This document shows, one piece after another, positions 36,447 to 48,927 of a stretch of 64,000 nt of DNA (position 1 is the first letter of the stretch; each line of letters starts with the position of its first letter). The stretch is from Leptodontidium sp. MPI-SDFR-AT-0119 (lineage: Eukaryota; Ascomycota; Leotiomycetes; Helotiales; Leptodontidiaceae), in the NCBI GenBank assembly GCA_020726505.1, contig JAHLEZ010000006.1, positions 2,046,001 to 2,110,000 on the forward strand. The letters run 5' to 3'. Below the pieces are notes generated by a model. It did not search any database, was not told where the DNA came from, and saw only the letters and a list, made by a program, of their open reading frames with translations. Made by a program: the position numbers and the translations under genes.

Positions 36447-39249
36447 ATGGCGCCCAGCTCCTCAGATCTCAAGCCAAACGGAGTCGTTGGGAATAGAAGC
36501 ACAGCAAAGAACGAGACTACCTCCCCAGAGAAGACCGACACGATCCTAACATTCGGGAAGTTCAAGCTGAGAGGGAAGACGGATGATCTTCCTCAGGAAT
36601 GGTGGTTTGCCAGCACCGCAATCCCGCTCCTAGCAGCGACTATAGGACCCCTTGCAAATGTCCTCTCTATCGCTGCTCTTGTTTCGAAATGGAGGGTCAA
36701 GCTTCCGGATAATGGGCAATTGCCTGGGGGGCTTGACGCTCTTGGCATCAATATTCCTGATCCTGAGTGGTGCGTCTTCTGTCCTCACCTAGAATTGTTA
36801 CTTTAAGAACTAATGGATGGACATGTAGGGAGATTATTTTGAATGCTATTTCTCTTGGCTGTGGCTTCTTTGGCAATTTCTGTCTGCTTTTGAACTTTAC
36901 GCAGAGGATTAGATATATCGTTGCTCTACCTGCTACCATCATCTCGTGGTACTTTGCGACTGGCATTGTATGTTTCATATCCTCGATGCAATAGAGGAAA
37001 GGCTCACCTGTAGTCTAGCTTATTGCCATCACGGTTGCCATGAACCAATACGTTCCACCGGCCAGACCTGGAGAAACGTACTCACAAGGATTCTGGCATG
37101 CAATTATCGCAGCAATCCTCTACCTGATCGGATCCATGATACTGATGGTCAATATGCTTGGCTATTTCCTCGGCCACTACCCTCAGCACTTCGAACTAGA
37201 TGATGACCAAAGGACGCTCATTCTCCAGACGATGATGTTCTTCTTCTGGCTGGCCGGTGGCGCAGCTGTGTTCTCTAAACTCTGCGACATCTCGTATGCG
37301 GATGCTCTCTACTTCTGCGACGTCACGGTTCTCACTGTGGGTTTTGGAGACGTCGTGGCTAACACGAATACGAGCCGTGGACTGGTATTTCCATACTCTG
37401 TCATTGGAATCATCTTCCTTGGTCTTATGATCAACAGTATTAGGAAATTCGCATCCGGCATGTCGAAAGACAACGTCATCAAAAAGCATACTCTCAACGA
37501 GCGAGCACGAACTTTCAGCCGGTCAGTCACGAGTGAAAAAGAACTACGAGACCGTTTAGGTCTGCCTCCGAAGCGGGAAAGTACTGAATTCTACCGCCAG
37601 CCACGACTATCATCGAACCTCGAGCCAGTTCGAAGGACTTCGCTTGATCAGTATGGTCATTTCGACGTTCAGGGCCGTAACATCACTTTCAAAGAACGTA
37701 AATCCAAGGCACCAGCTCAAGGCGGTGGTCGTGGTGGCGCTGGGAGAAACCATAAACCCAAACCACCACTAAGTCGTGATGCGAAGATGCGACAAAGGGC
37801 AGCTGGCAAAGAACCCCATGTGAAGCGAGCGAACCGCCGAGAGAAGCTCATCATGCTGAAAGAGGAGAAAGACAGATTCGACGCTATGCGAGATATACAA
37901 GCACACACGAACCGCTTCAAACAATACTACGCCCTCGCATGGAGTGTCTTCGCCTTTGGGATTCTGTGGTGTGTCGGTGCACTTGGCTTCATGTATGCCG
38001 AGAGGCGAATCCAGAACCTGTCCTATTTCGATGCTTTATATTTCTGCTACGTCTCACTTCTGACCATCGGGTACGGAGACTTTAGTCCTCGTTCCAATGC
38101 CGGTAAACCGCTCTTCATCGTCTGGTCACTCGTTGCTATACCTACTATGACAATTCTAGTGTCCGATATGGGGAATACAGTCGTGTCGGCTATCAATCGC
38201 GGGACATTCACTTTGGCAGACTGGACGGTGATGCCTAAAGAAGGCGTATGGCATGATTTCGTTCTCAAACACCCTAAACTGGAAGGTTGGCTTGAACGAC
38301 GCGCTAAGAAGCTCGAGGCGAAGAAACGCGTTGAGGAAGGTTTCAGGGTGCAGAACCCGGACGAGGAAGAAGGCTCTATGGGGAATAATGTCGAAGAAGA
38401 TATCGTCAAGAAACCTACGTTGGAGAAACTCGCTGAGGAAGCACCGACTGTCACGGAACATGACCTAGCGAGGAAACTGGCTATTGCTATTAAGCGGACG
38501 GCGAACGATTTGAGGCTGGAGACGCCGAAGAAGTATTCTTATGAGGAGTGGGTAGAGTTCACGAGGTTGATACGGTTTAGTAATACGAAGAGGCCGGAGG
38601 ACGTCGATGAGGAGGAGGAAGAGGAGGGACTCATTGAGTGGGATTGGATTGGTGAGGATAGTCCTATGTTGGCGGATGTTAGTGAGAGTGAGTGGATTCT
38701 CGATCGGCTGTGTGAGAGTCTGAATCGGTATACGAGGAAGCAGGCGAGAGATGTAAGTGCCGAATACCCTTATTTTCCACATTTGTTGACATTTCCCTTC
38801 CTTTCTAATATTCTCTGCATTCATATGGGGGGAAAGTACTTTTGGGTTAGAAGGATGTAAGAACTGATGCCTGGTAGACCAAACGCCATCATCTCGAGCA
38901 CGACCAGGCCTTCACAATCCACTCCCCAGAACACCTCCAACTCACCAGCGAATCCAGCCGTAAGCGGCAAGCTCTGCACCATGATCACCATATCGACACT
39001 TATCCTGCACATCCGGGACCGAGAAGTCCGGGAGCATATGGGCATGGGCGTCGAAATTCGCAAGGCTATTATGATGGAGCGGCGTTGAAGACGCCGGTGT
39101 TGAGTCGTGGACCGAGTGGTGATGAGGTTGTAAGGATTAGGCGTGAGAAAGGTGAGGGGAGTGTGGATGGGGGAGAGGGAAGCAGTGGTGGGAGTGGGAT
39201 CACGGCTGTGGTTAGTAGGGAGGAGGGGAAGAAGACGGAGAAGAATTGA
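36447..39249 (+). CDS. TOK1: Outward-rectifier two-pore potassium channel (TOK family)
   Basis: Plasma-membrane K+ channel with the fungal layout of eight membrane segments and two pore loops. Four exons (36447-36769, 36829-36967, 37019-38752, 38878-39249) join to 855 aa. Selectivity filters are TVGFGD (about 260-265) and TIGYGD (about 503-508). Between them is a long cytosolic loop with a Gly-rich patch (QGGGRGGAGRNHKP). The long C-terminus is acidic (EEEEEEGL) and then His-rich (LHHDHHIDTYP). The last exon needs the GTAAGT donor at 38753 and the TAG acceptor at 38875-38877; reading through instead yields a different tail ending at 38860. The frame of the last exon stays open to TGA 39249 with sensible composition, which supports the spliced form. 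Confidence 0.93.
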
Positions 39250-39932
39250 TTGCGGCTGCGGTAGTGATAGTGCTATGAGGAAGATGGGAACATAGAGTAT
39301 GATGAACGTATGCATTGTATTTCGGACGGAATCTAGGTGGTGGAACCTAAAGCACATGCTGATTATTCGTTGAGTGGCGTTGGGCACATTATCTGTTTTG
39401 GGGGATATGGGCGGGCAAGGAGGAGGATGCCCAGGTGGTTTGGAATGGAATGGAATATGATACGACGGGATCAGATGGGTTATGGAAATATAGTTTAGGA
39501 GTGGGTTTGATAGTTATTTGGATGTATGATTATAAGACCTTTACACATACATCGGCTGTGGCGTTGTAGTTAGGATATAAGTGGTGGACGGTTTAGTCTG
39601 TTCATCCATGGTTTTTGATACGTAGTTTGAAGCTGTACCTCGTACGTGACTTGACTCAATTGACTTCTCAGGGACCAAAAGAGGGCAAATGCTGATATCT
39701 GGCTGCGATGGTATGGTATTCGGGATTTAATCATGTATAAAACCTGGCTTGCACTCTTCGTAGTTCTGCGACAAAGATGGCATTCAGGGTTTGGGAAAAC
39801 ATGGACCAGTATCGAGGTAATTTGATGATTTCTTCGGCTATAATCTGCACAGTAACTTCACCAAGAACGCTCGAATGCCCTGACCAGCCAGATAAACGCC
39901 GTCGCCAAAATGCCAAACAAGCCGTACACGCG
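39250..39932. other. Convergent intergenic
   Basis: 683 bases between the TOK1 and KRR1 stops, which face each other. Frames here are shadows or lack motifs. Confidence 0.6.
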
Positions 39933-41032
<1,100 letters not shown>

Positions 41033-42777
41033 CTTGAAGTGTTGTGGTGGGGTTGTACAAGCTTGGAGCTTGGTGGTTCAAAAAAGTTTCGATATGAAGA
41101 ATTTCCGCAGCGCAACTCAATTCGGGCCGCCGTAATTATCGCTGCCGCTAGTCTTTGTTTAGAGTAGACTGAAAGGGACGGCCCTACTGTTTTTCCGTTT
41201 CCGTCCCTGAATGCAGCTGTTCATACCCGAGCATTTAAGTTTCATACCCCTTTTTTCATCTGCCAAATTAACCGAGCGTCTAATTTGGTACTCGGACCTC
41301 ACGATCTCCAATTTCACTTACCAAATCCTAACTGCCAGGACCCGATTGAATTTTTCCTTGAGAGATTCGTGCCGTCACTCAATCTGGTGTGAGAATGAGA
41401 CCTGAGCCTCTGGTACGCCACCTCAGATCGCGTTTCTTGGACATTTCTCCTCCCGACGCGCCTCACAACAATGTTCCATCCTCATCTCGTAACAATCTTA
41501 CTTGGATTTCAGGGGTAAGACATTCGACAAGCCACACTGGTCGCGACGTGGCTTCATATTTCTTGCGCAACTCTCAGCCCTGCCTACCCCTGGCGGATTG
41601 ATTGTTTATCAGGACAATCAGCGACTGCCGATTGATGGACGTGGGATATTGCTCCACCGTTTCCCCTACCCTGCCCTTGTCAGATCCATCCATCACCAAC
41701 CGTCCCAACTGTTATCCCCCAGCGCGGATCATCGAATCCGATTCCGCGTCTCCTAACACAAGATGATATCGGGGCGCGAGGCCGTTTTTATGAATGTGCT
41801 TCGAGATCCTTCGTGGCCTGTTTGCACCCTTGTGCTTCTCCTTTTGACAACGGGATCTGTCTCTTTGCCCAGAGAGATCAATCTAGACCGTGGAAGTAAA
41901 GAACCTTCTTCTTCCTTATCTCGCGGAGCACAAAATATGAAGCAGTCGGGTTCGTGCATTAGATTTAATCCGGGCTGGGTGAGGAAGGCGAGCAATCGCG
42001 TCGATGCAAGCAATCTTTGAGAAACAGACCGTAGATGAATCCAAACAAAACATTGAATTCGACCACGGCGCCATAATCAATGCCCCATTTACCCGGACCT
42101 CTGATTATTCTCATCTCAACTGCATTCTTCATGCAGCAATCATGATTGAACATTCCATTGGGTCTCGAGCAAAGAATTATGCATATCGAGCGCTGCTCTT
42201 TTAATAGATTTGCAATCCATAACTTATCGTACATAGCGCGAGGATAAGGGGGCGGCCCCATGTCCCAAGACCAGCAAGCAACAAACCCAGCCCAGTGCAG
42301 TCCGCAGCTTCTTCACTCCTCTTCCACTTGCTCCCTTTCTTCCTCGATGACATTGTAATATTCATCCACCACACTCACTGGCTTCTTGTATACCCTCACC
42401 TCTTCCGATATCCCATCGAGTCACTCGTTTGAGCGCGTTTAGAAAAGTCTGCTTCTTTTTGGGCCCTTCGAATAATACTTCATTCACCCTTTCCCGGCCT
42501 CCTTACTACGATTAATAGAACGAATCCCTTTTTTCATCACGGCAGAGCTTCGAAGAGACCAGTTAATTTCACGAGACATTTCAAAGTCACAATCTGCTCA
42601 TACAACTTCGCGTTCCTTCACGGACGCGATCTAATAGCTCCCCTTCCAACCGCAACCACGGCTTCTACACTTGCTCCCTACCGGGCGTCGCCCATCCCTC
42701 ATTCATCTTCAAGAGAGCAGGTCCGCGACCTGCCTTCATTCAATACGGCACACTCAGCAGACGATGGCAGGCATTCA
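41033..42777. promoter_or_regulatory. Long divergent region KRR1 / areB with GATA sites
   Basis: 1.75 kb with no supported gene. It holds the KRR1 promoter and a long areB upstream region. Candidate GATA-factor sites are TTATCT at 41916-41921 and GATAAG at 42243-42248, and a pyrimidine tract lies at about 42309-42346. Autoregulation or cross-regulation by GATA factors is common for this gene family, so the sites fit, but two hexamers in this length prove little. Confidence 0.4.
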
Positions 42778-42790
42778 ATGCCTTCCCTAG
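42764..42790 (+). promoter_or_regulatory. Short uORF overlapping the areB start codon
   Basis: ATG at 42764 begins an eight-codon frame (MAGIQCLP) ending at TAG 42788-42790. The areB ATG at 42778 lies inside it in another frame, so a ribosome initiating at the first ATG would pass the main start. This would lower translation of the long isoform unless scanning is leaky. Confidence 0.5.
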
Positions 42791-44804
42791 ACCCGATATC
42801 TCGACCGTCTTCGACATCGACGGTCAATTCCTCCCTCCACCACAGCGCTTCGTTACCTCAACTTCCTGGCTTGTCTGCTCTAGCATCTCTCGCATCTTCG
42901 TCAAACTCTCCGCAAATGAGGTACGTTTGGAATTCCTCAATGTCGTGCAACTGTTTTGGACATCGATCCTGGCTGGGGTGGACATTGGCTGGTGATAGGA
43001 GTCACTCTGGGGTACACATCGGGCATGGAATGAATTCCAAATTATCCAGGGAATTTCTCAGTCGCCGGTATTTCCATTGGATCCGACTAAGAGATCACCG
43101 ACGGTTGGAAGCCCGATCACGCTTCATGGAACATTGCAAGACCTCATCCCTTGAAGTCCGGGGACGAGGTCAGAGGAATGGCGCATCTTGTGTATCAGGA
43201 GGGGCAATGTACGGAAATATACTTTGGGACATCCTGCATGCAATGGCCGGGATTGATCTCCCAGAATTTCTGGTCTTCGGCGTCCTAGAGAATTTTGCGA
43301 GTATCAGGACTATTGGGCAACAAGAGGCTAACATGCAAAGTAGGGCGTTCAACGTAGGACCAACTCCATTGAGCTATTCCTCTCCATCGGCGACTTCGGG
43401 CGGCGGGCAGAGCAGCTCACAGGTACGTTTGGTTTATTTATTTGTTTCTGCTGGTATCATGACTTTACTTCACAGCACTCACTGCACTGCACGATTTCCT
43501 CCTCTCACGCAAGGCCGTCTGCAAATTTCAAATGCAAAGCCAAAGCCAAGCAAAAACAATTATCATCACAATTGTAACTTATATTGTATTTGCTTTTGCT
43601 TCTGCTTTCGCTCTTTGTTGACCTCCGTCCCTTCCTTTCCGCCCGCACCTTCCGTTTCGATCGTTTATCGATTAAGGTTATTGCCCCTATCTGTCTTGGG
43701 CAAGGGCGGCCTGGCGCGGTCCTGATTGGCCCAGGCATCCCGCAAGGCTTCCCTTTTTCCTCCCCCAATTTTCTCGCTCGATAAGCCCGTATCGCATCCT
43801 ATCCTCGACCCTCGATAACAAAACCCCCCGAACCTCAACATTCCCATCCTCATCCGCGCTCCGATGGCCTCTTCTATGGTATCTAACGAGACCTCACAGC
43901 CACCTATTTGCGGAAATTGCGGTACCTCGACCACGCCTCTATGGAGGCGCGATGAAGTCGGCTCTGTGCTGTGCAATGCCTGTGGCCTGTTTCTCAAACT
44001 GCATGGACGACCTCGGCCGATAAGCCTGAAGACAGATGTTATCAAGAGTCGCAATCGCGTCAAAAGTTCTGGGGCGGCACAGGGAGTCAAGAAGAAAGTA
44101 TGCATCCAACCTTGGGCTCTGATGGTTTACTGGAGGCAATAATTAACGCGTTGTTGCAGAATCCTTTCGACACCAATGGCCTCGAACAGGCGCGGTCGCA
44201 AGCCGGAACACCACCCCTAGGGTCTATGGGTCATCGTCGCACTTCTCAAAAATCTGCAAATGGACATTCAGATGGCTCGAATTCTCCCATCTCGAGAACA
44301 GGAACGCCGTCGATGTATGCGAATCATCTGCCACCGTTCAACGGTCACCCACTGGAAGATCACTACAACCATCATTCCCCATCCCTCCCACCAATGCACA
44401 TTCGTCAACCATCACCAGGACGATCCGCTTCCCCATTAAATGGCAATCATGGGCTCGAAGTGCCCCAAACCTACGAGCAACTTATTGCCTCGAACTCATC
44501 ACTGAAGACTCGTGTCAGCGAACTCGAAGTCATCAACGAGCTTTTCCGTGGAAGGGTTGCTCAACTCGAGCAGGATGAGAACAATGCGAGAAGGGGAGAA
44601 GAGATGCGCCACAAGTCGGAACAAGATCTCATGAGACGCTTGGAGGAGTCACAACGCAGGGAGAACCAGCTGAAGCATCGGCTTGACGATGTTGAGCAAC
44701 AGCTCAGTGAAGTTCGCGACGGTGCACCACGTGCGAAGAAAATGCGCGTTGCAGATATGGTTGGAGATCACAGCGAGTCCTCAACACCACAATCAGTCAC
44801 ATAG
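42778..44804 (+). CDS. areB: AreB/ASD-4-type GATA transcription factor
   Basis: Nuclear GATA factor of the NREB/AreB/Gzf3 group, usually a negative or modulating regulator of nitrogen catabolic genes acting at HGATAR sites opposite AreA. Four exons (42778-42920, 43344-43422, 43900-44097, 44160-44804) give 354 aa. The single zinc finger CGNC-x17-CNAC occupies 78-102 and is followed by the basic segment [21 protein letters not shown]. The C-terminus has a leucine-zipper-like coiled coil (about 255-330: [31 protein letters not shown]), the hallmark separating AreB from AreA. The N-terminus is Ser-rich. Introns 1 and 2 are unusually long (423 and 477 nt). An in-frame ATG at 43864 reads directly into exon 3 and could give a short isoform. 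Confidence 0.92.
43864..43899 (+). promoter_or_regulatory. Alternative in-frame areB start within intron 2
   Basis: ATG at 43864 opens twelve codons ([12 protein letters not shown]) that run unspliced into exon 3 at 43900, just before the zinc finger. A GATAAG lies at 43790-43795. Use of this start would give about 292 residues with a different N-terminus. I recall alternative AreB isoforms being described in Aspergillus nidulans; here it is inferred from sequence only. Confidence 0.4.
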
Positions 44805-45938
44805 GCGTCCCTTAATCTCAGGCAAAGGGATCTCATCACTGGGACGGCGGCGGGTTCTCTCTTCTTGCTTCTACGTCGATGATACCACCAATAACGAATT
44901 TTTCTTTGCCCACCTCGCGAGTCCTGCTTGACCGAGAATCTGCTGGATATTCAAAATTCAGCAATGTACCACCACCAACCTCACTTCGCCTGAAGCCAGT
45001 TGCATGTTTTCTTTTCACCAAAAAAAAAATACCGACGGATGTCGTTAATGTCGGTCTAATTTCGCCCAGGTCTTGTAATGTCATTGTCTCAACTCGAACG
45101 AGGTCAGGCAGTGACAGCAGCCCGGAGGCAAGGTATCTCGGAAGGAGTGTGGGAGTAGAATGGGATGGGGATAGGAAATGGGTGGAGGGATGGGAAGGAA
45201 GGGAAGGAAATGGCAGGAAAGCTTTCCCATTGTGCTGCTCCTTGCATGCACCTCTGGCATAACACGAAAATAAAAGTTACATGATTGCATGACCCCTCTC
45301 TCTTCCCTTTTCTTCACATGCTCTCTATTTACAACTCCCAAGCAGGAATGTCCAGTCAACCAATTCTGCCCTCGAATCCTTCCTGCAACTTAACTCAACG
45401 CTTTTGCCAACCAAAAAAGATCCCCGATAACGTGCAATCTAATCCGCAATCTGCATCCACAGTCCACAATCTCTAATCTCACTACCTATCTACCGAAATC
45501 CCCTCACCACATGACTCGAAGAAAAAAAATCTTATCTCTTCCCCTTTACCCCACTTTCACTCCAAACGGCCCCAACCTTATCTACCTATCTGTCGGATTT
45601 TCTTATCTGTTTGTTATCTCTCCTCTTCCTTTCCCTCGAAGTCACTGCATGTTATATTCGAGCTATTGCATGCAAAGTGGTGTGGTTGATAGAGAGCTTT
45701 TCACTTTTGCCGTGGGGGTTTAGGCTATTGGGATAGGGAATTGGATTGCTGGCACTTAGAATAAATGATTCGAGGGGTCAATCGAGCCTAGATAGAGAGA
45801 TTGAAGCAGTACCGGGGTTTTTACGTTAACCTATCATTACATTTCGTGTTTCTTTCACTTATGACGAAGCCTTGTTTGCTACTATTCAATGATTGAAGAT
45901 TCTTGAAGCTTGCTAACTAGCTGACTACTGTATGAAGA
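44805..45938. other. Convergent gap with GATA-site cluster
   Basis: 1.1 kb between the areB and CocE-hydrolase stops. Four TTATCT hexamers (45532-45537, 45578-45583, 45603-45608, 45614-45619) and two CTATCT (45486-45491, 45586-45591) occur within about 135 bases, inside a C/T-rich region. No coding sequence is supported. Confidence 0.55.
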
Positions 45939-47796
45939 CTAATTGAGAGGAGTAAATGGCAAGATAACCGAGCTGGGATACTCCCCACCACAATGTATGA
46001 AATGCTTTCCTCTGTTCAACTCATGTTCTGGTCTCGGGCCAGAGAAGCTCTTGTACTCTGCCAGACTGGGAAACTGGCCTCCGATCTATACAATCATTAG
46101 CTTCTGGCGATTTGACCCTCAAAAAGAGGAACATGAAAGGTAGGACAGGGATAGATATACGTACGCGAAGACTTATCGATTCCCCAGCATCGAAATCAAC
46201 TCCCATAGCCCAGATACCAATCTCCAACCTCACAACAGTTCCCGGCGGGACTTTCTCCTGCTTCTTATGCGGATGGAAGGGGAACTGGGGGTGGATACTT
46301 CGCGAAGAGTCGATGGCGCGGTGAGAGGCTCGCAGGATCCCGCTGGAGCCCAGGTGCAGGTTCAGACTCGCTTGGTCCTTCTCTGGGATGTCGTCGATGG
46401 ATTTGATGGGCGTGGCGGAGAAGGGGAAGTTCAGATGCATCAGGTCTTTCCCGTTGCGGTCTTTCTTGCGCAGTATGACGAAGACAGTGAAGTCGTCGCG
46501 GTCTGGGCAGGACATGTAGAGGATTGCTTTGGGGAGGCCGATGAGTCGCGCTTTAGTGGTGAAGGTGTGTGTGAAATCTATGACGGAGGTGTGTTTTTCT
46601 GAGTCGTAGGAATGTGTTGTTGGTAATGTTTGGGGGGAAGAGAGCAGCTTGTTATCATTGTGGAGGAAGAGTTCTCGGTATTCCGTCCCTGGGACGGGGA
46701 AGTCTTCGAGTGGGATGTCATCGATGGCTTCGCGATCACCGAATTGTAGAGCAGACCAGCGGACCTTGGGAGTCTTGAGCCAGTCGTTCTTCTTCCCCTT
46801 TAGATAAAAGTCGAAGAACTTTGTCAATTCTTCCCGGGCGTGAGGTATGCTGTATAGCTCGTACCATTCTTGTTTGCTTCCCCACCAGAGCCATTTGTCG
46901 TTGTGAGGAAGCTCTAGCCAGGCACGGATCGATCCCATGGTGTGGATGCTGCTCACATCAGAACCTCGAATAAAAGCTGGGCATTTGACCTTCGTCATAT
47001 CGACCCTCTTGTCCTCCCAGAACGGACTAGAGACAGGCGACCTGCGATACATCTCTTCGAAATTCTCCAAGCCCGAATACGACTGTCCACGAACGATGGC
47101 TTTGGCGATCAAGTCAAAGTTACTCATTGAGAACCAACCTCCACGGCAGAATTGCTCTCTGTAGATATCTCCAGACCCTTCCCAGGGTGCAATGGCTTTC
47201 AACGACGGGGGCTGCTGTGCAGCAATGAACCATTGCGAGATAGCCAGTGCTGAATTACCAGCCATACCAATAGAACCATTACACCAGTCCATCTTAGCAA
47301 TAGCCTCGACGACATCATACCCATCCTCCGCATCCTGCTGTCCCATAACACAGATCTCTCCATCACTATTCCCCGCACCCCGCGTATCAACACTCACGAT
47401 CGCATACCCCTTAGGACACCACTCCTGCGGATCCAAGCCCTCAAACTTCTCAATCCCGCTCAGATCCGACCGAGGAACACAGCAATTCCACACACACATG
47501 GGAAGCATCTCAAGCGCACTGTACTTCTTGCCGTAGAACGACCAGCTGAGGACCGCAGGGATCTTCTCATTGCTGCCTTCTGGTCGGTAGATGTCGACGT
47601 ACAGTCTGCAGCCGTCGCGCATTACGATCTCGACATCGTGGTCGACTCGGATGTCGCTCTTGAGTGCCTTTGCGTTGTGCCCGTTCCAGCCGGCTGGGAG
47701 GACTTCTGATTTCCCGGGCTGGAAACCTTGGTAGCCGTTCTCGCCGATGACGGGTTCTGCTATGCGCTTCCGTGCGATTTGGACGGGGGGAGGCAT
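45939..47796 (-). CDS. CocE/NonD-type serine hydrolase (X-Pro dipeptidyl-peptidase S15 family)
   Basis: Alpha/beta-hydrolase of the cocaine-esterase/S15 family that cleaves esters or acyl-Pro bonds; substrate unknown. Two exons (47796-46165 and 46085-45939) give 592 aa. Exon 1 carries VEIVMRDGCRLYVDIYRP, the family entry motif, DTRGAGNSDG, and the nucleophile elbow GMAGNSALAISQW (Ser about 182). A C-terminal jelly-roll domain of the family follows. Exon 2 restores the conserved ending (GPRPEHELNRGKHFIHCGG); reading through the intron instead gives an unrelated tail ending at 46021. No signal peptide is seen, so it is probably intracellular. It shares a 1.1-kb divergent promoter with the first MFS gene, suggesting it is part of the accessory cluster to the right. 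Confidence 0.9.
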
Positions 47797-48927
47797 TGTG
47801 AGAGGCGTGTGATTTGAGAGGGGTGTAGGGGAGATGTGATGAAATGGAGTTGAAAATTGTCTAGGCGCTTGGGTGAAATAGTGTTTCTGAGAGTAGTGTT
47901 ATTTTCGAGAACTGCTTGCTTGGTATCTGGAATATTCAAAGAAGAAACTTGGGGTTGAGGTCCAGGTTTTATTTTTATTTTTTTGTTATATGGAGGAGCT
48001 AGCTTCGCGTCAAATGTATCGGGGAGACGCGTTTGATCGGTAAAGAGGGGTAACACCCATGACAGCATGTGTAGACCAATAACGACAAATTGGGAGGTGT
48101 GCTTGAGGGTATGGGTCTGAAGTGATGGCCGAGCTAGCCGAGTCAACAATTCAAGGGTTTAACCGAGAATCTCAGAACTTCCTCCGAAGGGTCAGTTAGT
48201 GCCCCGAGTTTGGGTGCTGAATGGTCTCCGGACCCTGTGGGATCCCCCCAAGCAATGATTACGATTTCGGGGCTGATGATGGATCCAATATTTGTGGCCG
48301 AATTTCCAAGCCAACCCTGGCCATCCCCCCAGACTGCCCCAGCTTTATTCCACCACCTCCACATTCCGCCTCCTTGGAGACGAGAAAGTTGCTCGCCCCA
48401 GGTTTGCATTTCCCTGAGAACCACGCTATCACCCCAAAACCTCCCTTTGGGTTTCAAGTCCCCCACTATTGGCAGGTACAATCTGCGAAGAGCCCAGTCA
48501 ATACCCCGCATCCGCCGAATGCGGGGGAGGGTCGGTGCTGTTCGGGGCTTGGGGAGGCGCTGTAAGCGAGAACCCTCCACCACACCTGGCACTTGGAACG
48601 GGTCCTGTCTGGCAGCTTTGCTGGCTTGGAGCCCAGACCCAGGGGTGGCTGGTCCTCTTGAGTGTGATCTTGGAATCACTTGGACAATTGGAAGTCATCG
48701 AAGTAAAAGCATTTAAAGCAGACGTGGATGGCATCAAAACGAGGTCTTTCTTCTCGACCATCGAGCCTGAAGATTCTTCGCGCCGCATCCTAGCATTTCT
48801 CTTCTCTTTCTCTACGAGTTCCTCTTGCAGGAGCGGGTTGATTGAAAAAGAGCAGACTATTGCCATTCCTCCTATTCAAGCTACGACTATCATCAACTGT
48901 CGATTGTACTTTGCATCACTCGTCAAT
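47797..48927. promoter_or_regulatory. Divergent promoter, CocE hydrolase / MFS 1
   Basis: 1.13 kb with no supported gene. A GC-rich middle (48180-48660) gives spurious open frames. It contains TAGTGCCCCGAGTTT (48197-48211), which has a near copy in the second transporter's promoter, and a GCCGAA at 48297-48302. These are candidate zinc-cluster factor sites. Confidence 0.4.

Noticed and set aside
38753..38860. TOK1 C-terminus by read-through ending at 38860
   Set aside because: Strong GTAAGT donor; the spliced frame continues 124 codons with channel-tail-like composition.
48469..48927. N-terminal extension of the MFS 1 frame
   Set aside because: GC-rich low-complexity sequence; the ATG at 48928 gives the normal MFS N-terminus.
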